64,000 bases of DNA from JAICYJ01 sp963737445 (GCA_963737445.1 CAVTSO010000009.1:496001-560000), one strand, 5' to 3'; shown: positions 54,359-63,787, counted from the first letter of the stretch. Notes: generated by a model from the sequence alone, not told the origin. Numbers and translations are program-made.

Positions 54359-55276
54359 GTGACCACGGTCGCCATCGATCGGCTAGGGGACGCGCTGACG
54401 GCCCGCGCCGCCGAGCTCGGCTTCGAGCCGCCGCGCGCCAAGCGACTGGCCGATCACTTCCTCGACGCCGAGATGCGCGGCGCCCGCGGTCATGGGGCCG
54501 AGCGGATGCGCTGGCTGCACGGACTCGGCGATCTGCGACCCCAGGCCGTCCCATTGCTGCGGGAGCGCAGTGACGGCCTGGCCCGCTACGACGGCGACGG
54601 CGCTCTCGGCTACCTGGCGCTGGCCGAAGTGCTGGCCGACGAGCTGGCCGACCCTCCGCGGGGAGCGCGGCTGATCGCCGTCGGCGACTGCTTTCCCACC
54701 GGCCGGCTCGGCTACTACGCCGAGCTGGGCGCCGACGCCGGCCTGCTGACGTTCGTCACGGCCACCTCCACCCCCCGCATCGTGCATCCCGAGGGCGGCC
54801 CGCCGCTGCTCGGCACGAACCCGCTCTGCCTGGGCCTGCCCGGCCACCCGCCCACGGTGATCGACGTCTCGATGGGCGCCGTCACCTACGGCGCCGTGCT
54901 GAAGACGGCCGCCACCGGCGGCGAGCTCGAACCAGGCGCCGCCCTCCTCCCCGACGGCACCGTCACCCGCAATCCGGCGGACGTAATCGCCAACCACGCC
55001 GGCATCGCGCCGTTCGGCGCCGATCAGTCGTACAAGGGCTTTGCGCTGGCGCTGCTGGTCGAGACGCTCTGCGCCGCCCTGGCCGGTCTCCGGGGCCACT
55101 CCGCGGCCGTGCTGCTCGCGCGCCCAGCGGCCGACCCGATGCCGGGCCTGCTCTCGGGGTTGGAAGGCCGTCACGTGCCGGGAGAGGGCAGCCTCCAGCG
55201 GCTGCGTGCATCGCGCACCGCCGGCACCGTCGATCTGCCCGACGACCTGTGGTCGTGGCTTCAGCCGGACGGCTGA
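54359..55276 (+). CDS. Malate/L-lactate dehydrogenase (Ldh2) family oxidoreductase
   Basis: 305 residues. Family features are HFLDAEMRGARGHGAERM near the N-terminus, LLGTNPLCLGLPGHPPTVIDVSMG, and a C-terminal FGADQSYKGFALALLVETLC. The enzyme is NAD(P)-dependent and acts on a 2-hydroxy acid; the exact substrate is uncertain. It is the only plus-strand gene in this housekeeping block, divergent from ftsY (24 bp) and overlapping the end of the GNAT gene by 16 bp. Confidence 0.9.
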   Translation: MTTVAIDRLGDALTARAAELGFEPPRAKRLADHFLDAEMRGARGHGAERMRWLHGLGDLRPQAVPLLRERSDGLARYDGDGALGYLALAEVLADELADPPRGARLIAVGDCFPTGRLGYYAELGADAGLLTFVTATSTPRIVHPEGGPPLLGTNPLCLGLPGHPPTVIDVSMGAVTYGAVLKTAATGGELEPGAALLPDGTVTRNPADVIANHAGIAPFGADQSYKGFALALLVETLCAALAGLRGHSAAVLLARPAADPMPGLLSGLEGRHVPGEGSLQRLRASRTAGTVDLPDDLWSWLQPDG

Positions 55277-55770
55277 TCCGGCCGCACCAGCTCCATCAGC
55301 AGGCCGTCCTGGAAGCTGCCGTCGCGGCCCCGCTCGTAGCGCCGCATCACGCCCACCGTCCGGAACCCGGCCGCGGTGTAGCAGCGGATCGCCGACTCGT
55401 TGTCGGCGGCCGGGTCGATCGTCAGCCGGTGGTGGCCGCGCTCGTCGAACAGGTGCGCCGCGACCACCAGCAGCGCCTCGCGGCCGTAGCCCTGGCCGCG
55501 CGCGCTCTCGGCAAGGAACATGTCGACGCCGGCGTGCCGGTAGTCGGGGTCGGTCTCCTCGTGGTACTGGATCAGCCCCGCGACCTCGCCGTCCAGCTCC
55601 ACAACCAGCGCGGTCACGTCATTGTCGCCCGCGAGCTTCGCGCGCAGGTCGGCCGCGGACACCTCGCCCCACCGCTGCCAGATCTCGGGCTCGGCCGCGA
55701 TCGCGGCCAGCCTGGCCACGTCCCGCTCCTGCATCGACCGCACCACCAGCCGCGGGCCGTGCAGGATCAC
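55261..55770 (-). CDS. GNAT family N-acetyltransferase
   Basis: 169 residues: LVVRSMQERDVARLAAIAAE, VAGLIQYHEETDPDYRHAGVDMF, the acetyl-CoA loop ARGQGYGREALLVVAA and IRCYTAAGFRTVGVM. The layout resembles aminoglycoside 6'-acetyltransferase-like GNATs. The start overlaps the smc stop by 4 bp, so it is co-transcribed with smc. Confidence 0.9.
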   Translation of the reverse strand: MILHGPRLVVRSMQERDVARLAAIAAEPEIWQRWGEVSAADLRAKLAGDNDVTALVVELDGEVAGLIQYHEETDPDYRHAGVDMFLAESARGQGYGREALLVVAAHLFDERGHHRLTIDPAADNESAIRCYTAAGFRTVGVMRRYERGRDGSFQDGLLMELVRPDQPSG

Positions 55771-58700
55771 GCCGTCTCGAGCGCCGCCCGATGCAGCTCC
55801 GAGTCGTCCGGCATCCGCCGTGACAGCACCTGCGACTCCCCGTCGCCGGCCATGCTGACCCCGTACAGCACGTCGGCCACCTCCATCGTGCGCCGCTGGT
55901 GCGTGATCACGATGAACTGCGCCTTTTCCTGGTAGGTGCGCAGCAACGTCAGGAAGCGATCGATGTTCGCGTCATCGAGCGCCGCCTCCACCTCGTCCAG
56001 CAGGTAGAACGGCGACGGCTTCGTGAGCAGCAGCGAGAATAAGAACGCGATCGCGGTCAGCGACTTCTCGCCGCCCGACAGCAGCGACAGTGATTCGATC
56101 CGCTTTCCGGCCGGCCGCACGATCAGCTCGATGCCGGGCTCGGCTTCGGGCGGCGGCTCCTCTCCGGCCTCCTCCCCCTCGACCGGGGGCGGCGGCTCCG
56201 ACTCGGTCAGGCGCAGCCGTCCCCGCCCGCCCGGAAACAGCGTCTCGATCACCTCTGCGAAGTTCCGCGCCACCGCGTCGAAGGTGGCGGCGAAACGCTC
56301 GTCGATGGTGCGCGTCAGGTCGCGGATCAGGGCCCTCAGCTCCTTCAGCGAGCGCTCCAGGTCGTCGCACTGGGCGGTGAGATCCTCGGCCCGCTGCTTC
56401 TCCTGCTCGTACTCCTCCTGGGCCAGCGGGTTGACCGCGCCGAGGCTCTCACGCCTGCGCTCCAGCCGCTCCAGGCGCGCCGCCTGGGCGGCCGCCTCGT
56501 CCACCTCCAGCGGCCGCTCCGCGTCGACCAGCTCGATCCCGTGCTCGGCCGCCAGCTGATCGCGGCGCCGGTCGATCTCGGCCACCCGCTCGTCGCAGCG
56601 CGCGAGCGCGATCTCGATCTCGGTGACCGCGCCGGTCGCCTCCCGCGCCCGCGCGTCGACGGCGGCCTGCTCGCTGCCGCACGCCTGCAGCTCGGTCGCC
56701 AGCTTAGCGGCCCGCTGCTCGATCGCGTCGATTCCCGCACGCGCCGGCGCGGCCAGCGCCAGCACCCGCTGGGCGCAGCCCTGCAGCGCCTCGATTACGC
56801 GCTGGCCGAGCGGCGCGATGGCCTCGGCCTGAACCGCGCCCTGCTCGAGCCGGTCGGCCTGCAGCAGCCGCCGCTCGGCGTCGCCGCGGGCGCGCTCCGC
56901 GTCGGCCCGGTATCGCTCCACCCGCTCGTGGATGGCGGCCAGCCGTGCCGCCGACGCGGCCGCCTGCTCGGCCAGCCTGCGGCGGGCCGCGTCCAGCGAT
57001 GCATGCCGCTCGTCCGCCTCCGTAGCAGCCGCCCGCCGCTCCGCCACCACCGCCTCGAAGCCCTTGCTGGAGGCGCGCAGCTCGGCCAGCCGCGCCGCCT
57101 CCGACTCGAGGTCGCGCTCCGCCAGGTCGCGCGATGCGTCGCAGCGTGCCAGCTCGTCGGCCAGCTGATCGCGGCGCGCCGCGGCCGAGCGCTGCGACTG
57201 GGCTAACGCCGTCTCGGCCTGCCGCGCGGCCGCCAGCGCCGCCCGAACCTCCGCCTCGCCGGCCAGCGCGTCGTCCAGCCGCGCCGCTGCCTGCGCCGCG
57301 GCGGCCGCCGTGCCCTCGCGCTCGCCGGCCAGCCCCGGCAGCGATTCCCGCAGCCGGTCGCGCTCGGCCCGCGCAGCCAGCCATGCCGCTTCGGCCGCGT
57401 CGGCCGTGCGCCACAGCTCGCCGCGCTCGGCGTCGATGCCGGTGCCGTCGACCGTCACCGCCACGCCGGACTTCACCGCAGTCAGGTCGTCGACCAGCCG
57501 GATGCCCTCGATCAGCTGCGCCAGCGAGGCGTCGTGCACGGTGCATACCTCGGTCAGCGGACGCCCGGCGCTGCCGAAGGCGTGAGCGCCGACCCGCCCA
57601 GCCAGCACGATCGCGAGCTCGCCCTCCGCCGCGCCGATCATCCCGATCGCGTCGTCGATCCGCTCGGCCACGACCGCGCCCGCCCGCCAGCCCAGCGCGG
57701 CCGCGACCGCGCGCTCGAACCCGGGAGCGGCCTCCACGCCCTCCACCACCAGCCGTGCGCCGCCCTCCTGGAGCGCTCGCGCCGACGCGGACAGCCCCTC
57801 GCCGCGTTGCACCGCCGCCTCCAGCGCCTGCAGGCGGGCTCCGGCCAGCTGCTCGGCGTCGGCCGCCGCGGCGGCCGTCGTACGCGCGGCCCGGTCGGCC
57901 TCGCGGGCGGCCTCGACGTCGACCTCCAGCGATTGCGCGCCGCCCTCGGCCTCGACCAGCGCCAGGCGCGTGGCCTCGAGCCGGCCGGCCAGCGTCGTGG
58001 CGTCGGCGTCGGCCTCATGCAGCTGCTCCGTGGTCTCGGCCGACTGGGCGTTCAGAGCGACATGCCGCTCGGTCAGCTCCGCGGCCCGGGCGGTCGCCGC
58101 CTCCAGCTCGCGGCGGACGTTGGCCGCCTGGCCCTCGGCGTCGGCGTGGGTGCGCCGCGCGCCCAGCGCGCTGGAAAGCGCCGCCTCGGCCTGCGCGGCC
58201 GCATCCTCGGCAGCCTGCACGTCGCCCTGCCCGATGCCGGCCGCCTCGGACTCGAGCTCGACAGCGCTGGCGTCGGCCGTGACCGCGTCATCCTGCGAGC
58301 GCGCGGCCAGCCGGCGCAGTTCCTCGGCCTCGACCCGGCGCCGCCCCGAGCCGCGCTCCAGCCGCGCCATCGATGCCGCCATCCGCCCCGCCTCGGCCAC
58401 GAACCGCTCGCCCGCCGACTCGTAGGCGTAGAAGGCGCGGGTCGCCCGCTCCTGCTCGGCCGACAGCCCGGCCAGCTCGCTCTGCGCTCTGTCGCGGCGG
58501 GCAGCGATCGCCGCCGCGGCCTGCTCGACCTCGGTCTGGCCGGCCACGGCGCCGCCCAGCCGGCCGCGCAGGTCGTCCACCCGCACGCGTTCGCCCAGCA
58601 GCTCCGACGACAGCAGCGCCATCCGCCCCTGCGCGATCTCGGCGCCCAGCTTCGCCGCCCGCTCGGCGGCCGTGGCCTGCATCGACAGCGGCCGCAGCCG

Positions 58701-59300
58701 GGCGCGCACCTCGCGCTCGAGGTCGCGGGCGCGCTCCAGCTCTGCCTCAACGCGGGACAGCTTGGCCTCGGCCCGGGTGCGGCGACGCTGGTACTTGCCC
58801 AGCCCCGCGGCCTCCTCCACGAACCGCCGGCGCTCGTGGGGCTTGGACAGCAGGATCTCCTCCACCTTGCCCTGCCCGATCACGGAGTGCATCTCGCGGC
58901 CGAGGCCGGTGTCGGACAGGAGCTCCATCACGTCCAGCCGCCGTACCTTGGCCCGGTTCAGGTAGTACTCGCTCTCGCCGTCGCGGTAGAGCCGCCGCAT
59001 CACCGACACCTCGTTGAACTCGATCGGCAGCGTGCCGCACTCGTTGTCGAGCACCAGCTCGACCTCGCAGACGCCGGCCGCCTGGCGCACGTCGGACCCG
59101 CCGAACAGCACGTCCTGTCCGGTCGGGGCCCGCAGCTGTGCCGGCGACTGCACGGCCATCGCCCACTGCAGGGCGTCGGCGATGTTGGACTTGCCGCTGC
59201 CGTTGGGCCCGACCACCACGGCGATCCCCCGGTCGAAGCTGAGCTCGACGTTCTGGGCGAACGACTTGAAGCCCCGCATGCGCACCGTCTTCAGATACAT
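55767..59300 (-). CDS. smc: Chromosome segregation ATPase SMC
   Basis: 1177 residues, full length. The N-terminal ATPase half has VVGPNGSGKSNIADALQW (Walker A about 32-39). A first coiled coil (about 165-500) leads to a hinge around 510-640 with EGELAIVLAGRVGAHAFGSAG. A second coiled coil follows, and the C-terminal ATPase has SLLSGGEKSLTAIAFLFSLL and FYLLDEVEAALDDANIDRF. An acidic PPPPVEGEEAGEEPP loop is inserted before the C-terminal motif. SMC compacts and segregates the chromosome with ScpAB. The ATG at 59300 is the true start; the longer frame runs into rnc. Confidence 0.97.
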   Translation of the reverse strand: MYLKTVRMRGFKSFAQNVELSFDRGIAVVVGPNGSGKSNIADALQWAMAVQSPAQLRAPTGQDVLFGGSDVRQAAGVCEVELVLDNECGTLPIEFNEVSVMRRLYRDGESEYYLNRAKVRRLDVMELLSDTGLGREMHSVIGQGKVEEILLSKPHERRRFVEEAAGLGKYQRRRTRAEAKLSRVEAELERARDLEREVRARLRPLSMQATAAERAAKLGAEIAQGRMALLSSELLGERVRVDDLRGRLGGAVAGQTEVEQAAAAIAARRDRAQSELAGLSAEQERATRAFYAYESAGERFVAEAGRMAASMARLERGSGRRRVEAEELRRLAARSQDDAVTADASAVELESEAAGIGQGDVQAAEDAAAQAEAALSSALGARRTHADAEGQAANVRRELEAATARAAELTERHVALNAQSAETTEQLHEADADATTLAGRLEATRLALVEAEGGAQSLEVDVEAAREADRAARTTAAAAADAEQLAGARLQALEAAVQRGEGLSASARALQEGGARLVVEGVEAAPGFERAVAAALGWRAGAVVAERIDDAIGMIGAAEGELAIVLAGRVGAHAFGSAGRPLTEVCTVHDASLAQLIEGIRLVDDLTAVKSGVAVTVDGTGIDAERGELWRTADAAEAAWLAARAERDRLRESLPGLAGEREGTAAAAAQAAARLDDALAGEAEVRAALAAARQAETALAQSQRSAAARRDQLADELARCDASRDLAERDLESEAARLAELRASSKGFEAVVAERRAAATEADERHASLDAARRRLAEQAAASAARLAAIHERVERYRADAERARGDAERRLLQADRLEQGAVQAEAIAPLGQRVIEALQGCAQRVLALAAPARAGIDAIEQRAAKLATELQACGSEQAAVDARAREATGAVTEIEIALARCDERVAEIDRRRDQLAAEHGIELVDAERPLEVDEAAAQAARLERLERRRESLGAVNPLAQEEYEQEKQRAEDLTAQCDDLERSLKELRALIRDLTRTIDERFAATFDAVARNFAEVIETLFPGGRGRLRLTESEPPPPVEGEEAGEEPPPEAEPGIELIVRPAGKRIESLSLLSGGEKSLTAIAFLFSLLLTKPSPFYLLDEVEAALDDANIDRFLTLLRTYQEKAQFIVITHQRRTMEVADVLYGVSMAGDGESQVLSRRMPDDSELHRAALETA

Positions 59301-59314
59301 CGCGCTCCCGATCG

Positions 59315-59977
59315 TTACTTGCCGGCCCGGGCGATCTGCTCCAGCGCCTCCCGTGCCGCTTCCTGCTCGGATGCCTTCTTGCTGCCACCCGAGCCCCTGC
59401 CGAGCTCGGCCCCCTCCACGCGCGCGACGCTGGTGAAGCGACGGTCGTGGTCGGGACCGCTTGTCTCGACCAGCGCGTAGGTTACAGACCTCCCCTGACG
59501 TGCCAGCTCCTCCTGCAGGACGGTCTTGTGATCGACGTACTCGTCGAGGGCGTAGGCAACCCGCCCGGCGAACGCCTCCACGACCGCATCGGCCACGCGC
59601 TCCAGGCCCACATCGAGGAAGCACGCACCGATGCCGGCCTCGACCACCTCGGCGATTACCGTGTCCGACGCGGCCAGCGCGGCCGCGTCGGACGGCGGGC
59701 CGGCCGCCTCGCGCAGGAACAGCTCGTCAAGGCCGAGCGCGCGGCCGACGGCGGCGCAGCTGGCCCGCGACACCACGTGCGCGCGCATGCGCGCCAACTC
59801 GCCCTCCGACCGGTCGGGAAACCGCTCGTACAGGTGCCGCGTGATCGCCAGCCCCAGCACGCTGTCACCGAGGAACTCCAGCCGCTCGTAGGAGTGCCCG
59901 CGCTCGGCCACCCACGACGAGTGGGCGAAGACCGACCGCCGCCGCTCCGGCGGCAGCGCTTCGATCAGGTGCCTCAG
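59315..59977 (-). CDS. rnc: Ribonuclease III
   Basis: About 220 residues. The nuclease domain has HSSWVAERGHSYERLEFLGDSVLGL (signature ERLEFLGDS), and the second acidic site lies near DVGLERVADAVVEAF. A double-stranded RNA-binding domain follows with GSGGSKKASEQEAAREAL. There is no ATG or GTG at the expected place: the CTG at 59977 has AGGGGAG five bases upstream, while the ATG at 60055 would lie 59 bp inside acpP. The CTG is favoured but uncertain. Confidence 0.9.
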   Translation of the reverse strand: MRHLIEALPPERRRSVFAHSSWVAERGHSYERLEFLGDSVLGLAITRHLYERFPDRSEGELARMRAHVVSRASCAAVGRALGLDELFLREAAGPPSDAAALAASDTVIAEVVEAGIGACFLDVGLERVADAVVEAFAGRVAYALDEYVDHKTVLQEELARQGRSVTYALVETSGPDHDRRFTSVARVEGAELGRGSGGSKKASEQEAAREALEQIARAGK

Positions 59978-59996
59978 CCCGCTCCCCTGCGGTTGC

Positions 59997-60236
59997 TCAG
60001 GCGTGTGAGGTGACGTAATCGACCGCCTGGCCGACCGTCTCGATCTTCTGCGCATCCTCGTCAGAGATCTTCACACCAAACTGATCCTCGAGCTCCATGA
60101 TCAGCTCCACCAGGTCGAGCGAGTCGGCGTCAAGGTCACCCTGGAACGACGCGGCCTCAGTCACCTGACCCTCGTCCACACCGAGCTGCTCCACCAGAAT
60201 TCCCCGGACCCGCTCAAGCGCCTCGTCACGATTCAT
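59997..60236 (-). CDS. acpP: Acyl carrier protein
   Basis: 79 residues, acidic, with the phosphopantetheine site in DLDADSLDLVELIMELE (Ser of DSL). It carries growing acyl chains in fatty acid synthesis. Its ATG overlaps the plsX stop (ATGA). Confidence 0.97.
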   Translation of the reverse strand: MNRDEALERVRGILVEQLGVDEGQVTEAASFQGDLDADSLDLVELIMELEDQFGVKISDEDAQKIETVGQAVDYVTSHA

Positions 60237-61309
60237 GTTGCTGTCTCTCCCGTCGCCGACTCCCGAACCTGCGTGACTGTATTGGCAGGATCGCCGTCCT
60301 GCAAGTGGGATCCCGGATCGGCGCCGCCGACGCGCTGCGCCATGCGGTCGACGATGCCGTGCTCGGCGCCCCTGGCGGCCACCAGCACCGCGTTTCTGAT
60401 CGCCCGCCGGCTGCTGTTGCCGTGGGCGATCACGGAGATGCCGCGCACGCCCAGCAGGTAGGCGCCGCCGTAGGTCTCGGGGTCGATGCGGTCGCGCATG
60501 CCCTGCAGGGCCGGCAGTAGCAGCAGCGCGCCCAGCTTGGCCCGGCGGCTGGAGCGGGCGGCGTCGCGCAGCTCCCGCATCATCATCACGCCGGCGCCCT
60601 CCAGCCCCTTCAGCAGGACGTTCCCGGCGAAGCCGTCGGCGACCAGCACCTGGAACCGCCCGGAGAGCGCGTCGCGGCCCTCGCAGTTGCCGCCGAAGTG
60701 GAGCCCGGAGGCGCTCAGCAGAGCGTGCGCCTCGACCACCTCGGGTGTGCCCTTGGACGACTCCTCGCCGACCGACAAGAGGCCCACGCACGGTTCCTCG
60801 ATGCCCAGCACCTCCTCGGCGAAGATGGCGCCCATCATGCCGAACTGCAGCAGGTGCTCCGGCCGCGACTCGGAGTTGGCGCCGGCGTCGATCAGCACGC
60901 AGGGCTGGTCCCGGGCCGGCAGCGGCACTGCGATGCCGGGCCGGTGCACGCCCTTCACGCGCCCCATGGTCAGCAGCGAGGCGGCCAGCATGGCACCGGT
61001 CGATCCGGCCGAGATCGCGCCGGCGGCGCGGCCCTCGCGCACCATCCGGCAGGCGGTCACCATCGACGACCCCGGCTTGGCACGAACGGCGGCAGCCGGC
61101 TCGTCGTCGTAGTCGATCACGTCCGGCGCGTCCACGATCTCGAGATCGGGGTCGGTGCCCTGGGCGTCGAGCTCGCTCTGCAGCTCGGCGGCGCGGCCGC
61201 ACAGCAGCACGCCGACGCCGTCGCCCACCGCCTCGAGCGCGCCGGCCACCAGCTCGGCCGGCCCCCGGTCACCCCCCATCGCATCCAGCGCGATGGTGAC
61301 CTCGGCCAT
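60233..61309 (-). CDS. plsX: Phosphate acyltransferase PlsX
   Basis: 358 residues. Features are ALDAMGGDRGPAELVAGALEA at the start, GSTGAMLAASLLTMGR and DGFAGNVLLKGLEGAG. PlsX makes acyl-phosphate from acyl-ACP for phospholipid synthesis, consistent with its coupling to acpP. It follows rpmF by 15 bp. Confidence 0.96.
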   Translation of the reverse strand: MAEVTIALDAMGGDRGPAELVAGALEAVGDGVGVLLCGRAAELQSELDAQGTDPDLEIVDAPDVIDYDDEPAAAVRAKPGSSMVTACRMVREGRAAGAISAGSTGAMLAASLLTMGRVKGVHRPGIAVPLPARDQPCVLIDAGANSESRPEHLLQFGMMGAIFAEEVLGIEEPCVGLLSVGEESSKGTPEVVEAHALLSASGLHFGGNCEGRDALSGRFQVLVADGFAGNVLLKGLEGAGVMMMRELRDAARSSRRAKLGALLLLPALQGMRDRIDPETYGGAYLLGVRGISVIAHGNSSRRAIRNAVLVAARGAEHGIVDRMAQRVGGADPGSHLQDGDPANTVTQVRESATGETAT

Positions 61310-61324
61310 CGAGCTAGCGCTCCA

Positions 61325-61519
61325 CTACGCGCCCGGCGCGGCTTCCGTCAGCGGCTCCACCTCGCGCCCGCGGTACTGGCCGCAGTTGCCGCAGACGTGA
61401 TGCGGGCGCACCGGGTGGTGGCAGTGCGGGCAGACGCTCAGCGAGGGCGCCGAGATCGAGTGGGTGGCACGCCGTTTGTCGCGGCGGGCCTTCGAGGTTT
61501 TCTTCTTGGGGACGGCCAT
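61325..61519 (-). CDS. rpmF: 50S ribosomal protein L32
   Basis: 64 residues, MAVPKKKTSKARRDKRRATH, with a zinc ribbon CPHCHHPVRPHHVCGNC. The zinc-binding form is present. It lies 11 bp after the yceD gene. Confidence 0.97.
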   Translation of the reverse strand: MAVPKKKTSKARRDKRRATHSISAPSLSVCPHCHHPVRPHHVCGNCGQYRGREVEPLTEAAPGA

Positions 61520-61530
61520 GGGCCGCTGAT

Positions 61531-62031
61531 TTATAGCAGGTCACCGAGCTTCGCCCAGCGAGTGTCCAGCTCCGGTTCGCCGCAGTCATGGGCCACATCC
61601 GGGTCGAGCCGCACCCCGCAGCGCGGGCACAAACCAGGGCAGTCGGGGCGGTCGAGGATCTTGTCCGGCAGCGCGAACACGAGCGCGTCGCGCACCCAGC
61701 GCTCGAGGTCCAGCTGGTCGCCCTCGATGTAGTCGCAGCGGAGCTCCGGGTCGGACTCGTTGGGGTCGGTCGAGTGGTATTCCGACGACCGCACGTCGAG
61801 GTCGATCCCGGCCGGCTCCAGGCAGCGGAAGCAGGGGCCCTCGACGTGCGCCGAGAAGGCCAGCTTCAGGTACACCCCGCCGGAGGCGGCCTGCAGGTCG
61901 AGCCGCGGCTCCAGCTCGGGTGGCGTCACGGTGTACTCCTGACCCGCGATCGTGAGCGGCGCAACCGCCACGCGCGGCCGCTCGTGCCGGACGTCGCCCG
62001 GCCCGAGCCGCATGCTGCGAAGGTCAATCAT
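61531..62031 (-). CDS. YceD family protein (DUF177)
   Basis: 166 residues. The core has GGVYLKLAFSAHVEGPCFRCLEP, and a C-terminal Cys set CPGLCPRCGVRLDPD suggests zinc binding. YceD precedes rpmF across bacteria and is linked to 23S rRNA or ribosome biogenesis. The ATG at 62031 was chosen from the family start MIDLRSMRL. A 22-bp inverted repeat lies just upstream. Confidence 0.92.
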   Translation of the reverse strand: MIDLRSMRLGPGDVRHERPRVAVAPLTIAGQEYTVTPPELEPRLDLQAASGGVYLKLAFSAHVEGPCFRCLEPAGIDLDVRSSEYHSTDPNESDPELRCDYIEGDQLDLERWVRDALVFALPDKILDRPDCPGLCPRCGVRLDPDVAHDCGEPELDTRWAKLGDLL

Positions 62032-62038
62032 GGAGACA

Positions 62039-62245
62039 TAGAGATGATCGATCGGTATCTCTCGCGAGCCTGGCCGCTGCAAGAGGTTCGAGGTTGGACG
62101 AGGCCTGGGTGGCTACGGCTGCGAACCATCGCCTCGCGGCGTCCTCGGTCGCGCCAATATTCCCGATATTGACGCTCCCTCGATCCTTGCGAGGCTCGGT
62201 TCTCGCCGTCCGGCACATCACGAAGATACCGATCGATCATCTCTA
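62039..62245. repeat. 22-bp perfect inverted repeat around the operon leader
   Basis: 62039-62060 is the exact reverse complement of 62224-62245. The 163 bp between them hold an AT-rich palindrome, CAATAT-TCCCG-ATATTG-type, near 62155-62171. The unit fills the whole gap between sepIVA and yceD. It could form a long stem in the operon leader, bind a regulator, or be a small mobile repeat. Confidence 0.6.
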
Positions 62246-62734
62246 ACCCGACGTGTCGAAGCCGGCCGTCCCCGGCCCCGTGCCCTCGCCGTCGCGCGAC
62301 GCCAGCTGCTCGCGCCCGCGCTGCACTGCCGCCAGGAACTTGCCCAGGTTGACCTCGAGGTTCTCGAGGATGCCGTCGGCGTAGTCCTCGGCGCCGAGGC
62401 GGGTCTCGCGCTCCTTGGCGCGGGCCTGCTCCACCAGCTCGTGGGCCTGGCGCTCGGCCAGCTTCACGACCTCCTGCTGCGACGCCTCGCGCTGCGCCTG
62501 GTCGCGGGCCTCGCCGATCAGGCGCTCGGCCTCGCGCTTGGCCTCGGCCAGCATCTCCTGCCGCTCCTTCACGATCCAGCGCGCCTGCTTGATCTCCTCG
62601 GGGATCGTCGAGCGCATCTGATCGATGATCTCGAACAGCTCCTCGCGGTCGATCCGGACCTGGTCGGTCATCGGCACGTTCTTCGCGGTTGCCACGAGCT
62701 CATCAAGTTTGTCGATCAGAACCAATACGTCCAA
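62243..62734 (-). CDS. SepIVA/DivIVA-like septation protein
   Basis: 163 residues, mostly coiled coil. LVLIDKLDELVATAKNVPM is at the N-terminus, followed by long Glu/Arg/Ala helices (QARWIVKERQEMLAEAKREA, EVVKLAERQAHELVEQ). Its place between coaD and yceD matches SepIVA of mycobacteria (the Rv2927c position), which acts in division and polar growth. The TTG start has GAGGAGAG five bases upstream. Confidence 0.82.
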   Translation of the reverse strand: MDVLVLIDKLDELVATAKNVPMTDQVRIDREELFEIIDQMRSTIPEEIKQARWIVKERQEMLAEAKREAERLIGEARDQAQREASQQEVVKLAERQAHELVEQARAKERETRLGAEDYADGILENLEVNLGKFLAAVQRGREQLASRDGEGTGPGTAGFDTSG

Positions 62735-62754
62735 CGGTCTCTCCTCACAACGGG

Positions 62755-63252
62755 TCAGGTGTCCCCCGCCGCGTGCATCTCTGCGAGGCGGCGAGCGACC
62801 TGCTCGGGTACGTACTCTGCCACGGGGCCGCCGAACGAGGCGATCTCACGCACACCCCGTGACGACAGGAAACTGTACTTGGGCGAGCTCATCATGTAGA
62901 GCGTTTCGATCTCGGGGCCCAGTCCGCGGTTGAGGTGGTTCATCTGGAACTCCCACTCGAAATCGCTGACGGCGCGCAGGCCTTTCACGATCACACGGGC
63001 ACCATGCTCGCGCGCGAAATCAACCACCAGCGTCGCGAAACCGACCACCGACACGTTGTCGCGGCCGCCCAGCGACTGCTCGATGAAACCGATCCGCTCC
63101 TCCAGCGAGAACATCGTCTGCTTGTGCCGCGGCGCCCGCACGACGCCCACCACCACCCGGTCGAACACCTCCGCCGCGCGCTCGATGATGTCGAGGTGGC
63201 CGGCGGTGACCGGGTCGTAGGTGCCGGGGCAGACGGCCACCCGCTCAGTCAT
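62755..63252 (-). CDS. coaD: Phosphopantetheine adenylyltransferase CoaD
   Basis: 165 residues. The nucleotidyltransferase motif is CPGTYDPVTAGHLDIIERA (TxGH type), followed by FEWEFQMNHLNRGL and SSPKYSFLSSRGVREIASFGG. It makes dephospho-CoA in coenzyme A synthesis. It overlaps rsmD by 8 bp. Confidence 0.97.
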   Translation of the reverse strand: MTERVAVCPGTYDPVTAGHLDIIERAAEVFDRVVVGVVRAPRHKQTMFSLEERIGFIEQSLGGRDNVSVVGFATLVVDFAREHGARVIVKGLRAVSDFEWEFQMNHLNRGLGPEIETLYMMSSPKYSFLSSRGVREIASFGGPVAEYVPEQVARRLAEMHAAGDT

Positions 63253-63787
63253 GCAGGTACACCGTCAGCCGGGAGCCGCCCTGCACGCGGGTCGTGTCCA
63301 GCCGGAGCGGCAGCTCCAGCGGCTGCTGAGATGTCGGACTCTCGATCACGGCAATCCCTCCGGGAACCAGCAGATGCGGCAGATGCAGGGAAAAGTCCTC
63401 TTGCAAGGCGGTCAGCATCCTATAAGGCGGGTCGAGCATGATCAACTCATAGCCGGTGCCGGCGCGGGCGTCGGCCGCCAGCCTGCGGCGGGCGTCCTGG
63501 CGGCGCACGACCGCCCGGTCGCCGTACCCGAGGCGCTGCACGTTCGCCCGCAGCGCGCGCAGGGCGGGTGCGGCCGTCTCGCAGAAGTCGGCCCGGGCGG
63601 CGCCGCGCGAGAGCGCCTCCAGCCCGAGCGCCCCGCTGCCGGCGAACGGGTCCAGCACCCGCAGCCCTGACACGTCGCCCAGGATCGAAAACAGCGACTC
63701 GCGCAGCCGATCGGACGTGGGCCGTGTGCCCTGCCCGGCCGGGGCGTCGAGGCGCATGCCCTTGCGCTCGCCGGCCACGATCCTCAT
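63245..63787 (-). CDS. rsmD: 16S rRNA (guanine966-N2) methyltransferase RsmD
   Basis: 180 residues. It starts MRIVAGERKGMRLDAPAGQG, with SAM motif VLDPFAGSGALGLEALSRG and the catalytic LIMLDPPYRML (DPPY). Its ATG overlaps the recG stop (ATGA). Confidence 0.95.
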   Translation of the reverse strand: MRIVAGERKGMRLDAPAGQGTRPTSDRLRESLFSILGDVSGLRVLDPFAGSGALGLEALSRGAARADFCETAAPALRALRANVQRLGYGDRAVVRRQDARRRLAADARAGTGYELIMLDPPYRMLTALQEDFSLHLPHLLVPGGIAVIESPTSQQPLELPLRLDTTRVQGGSRLTVYLHD

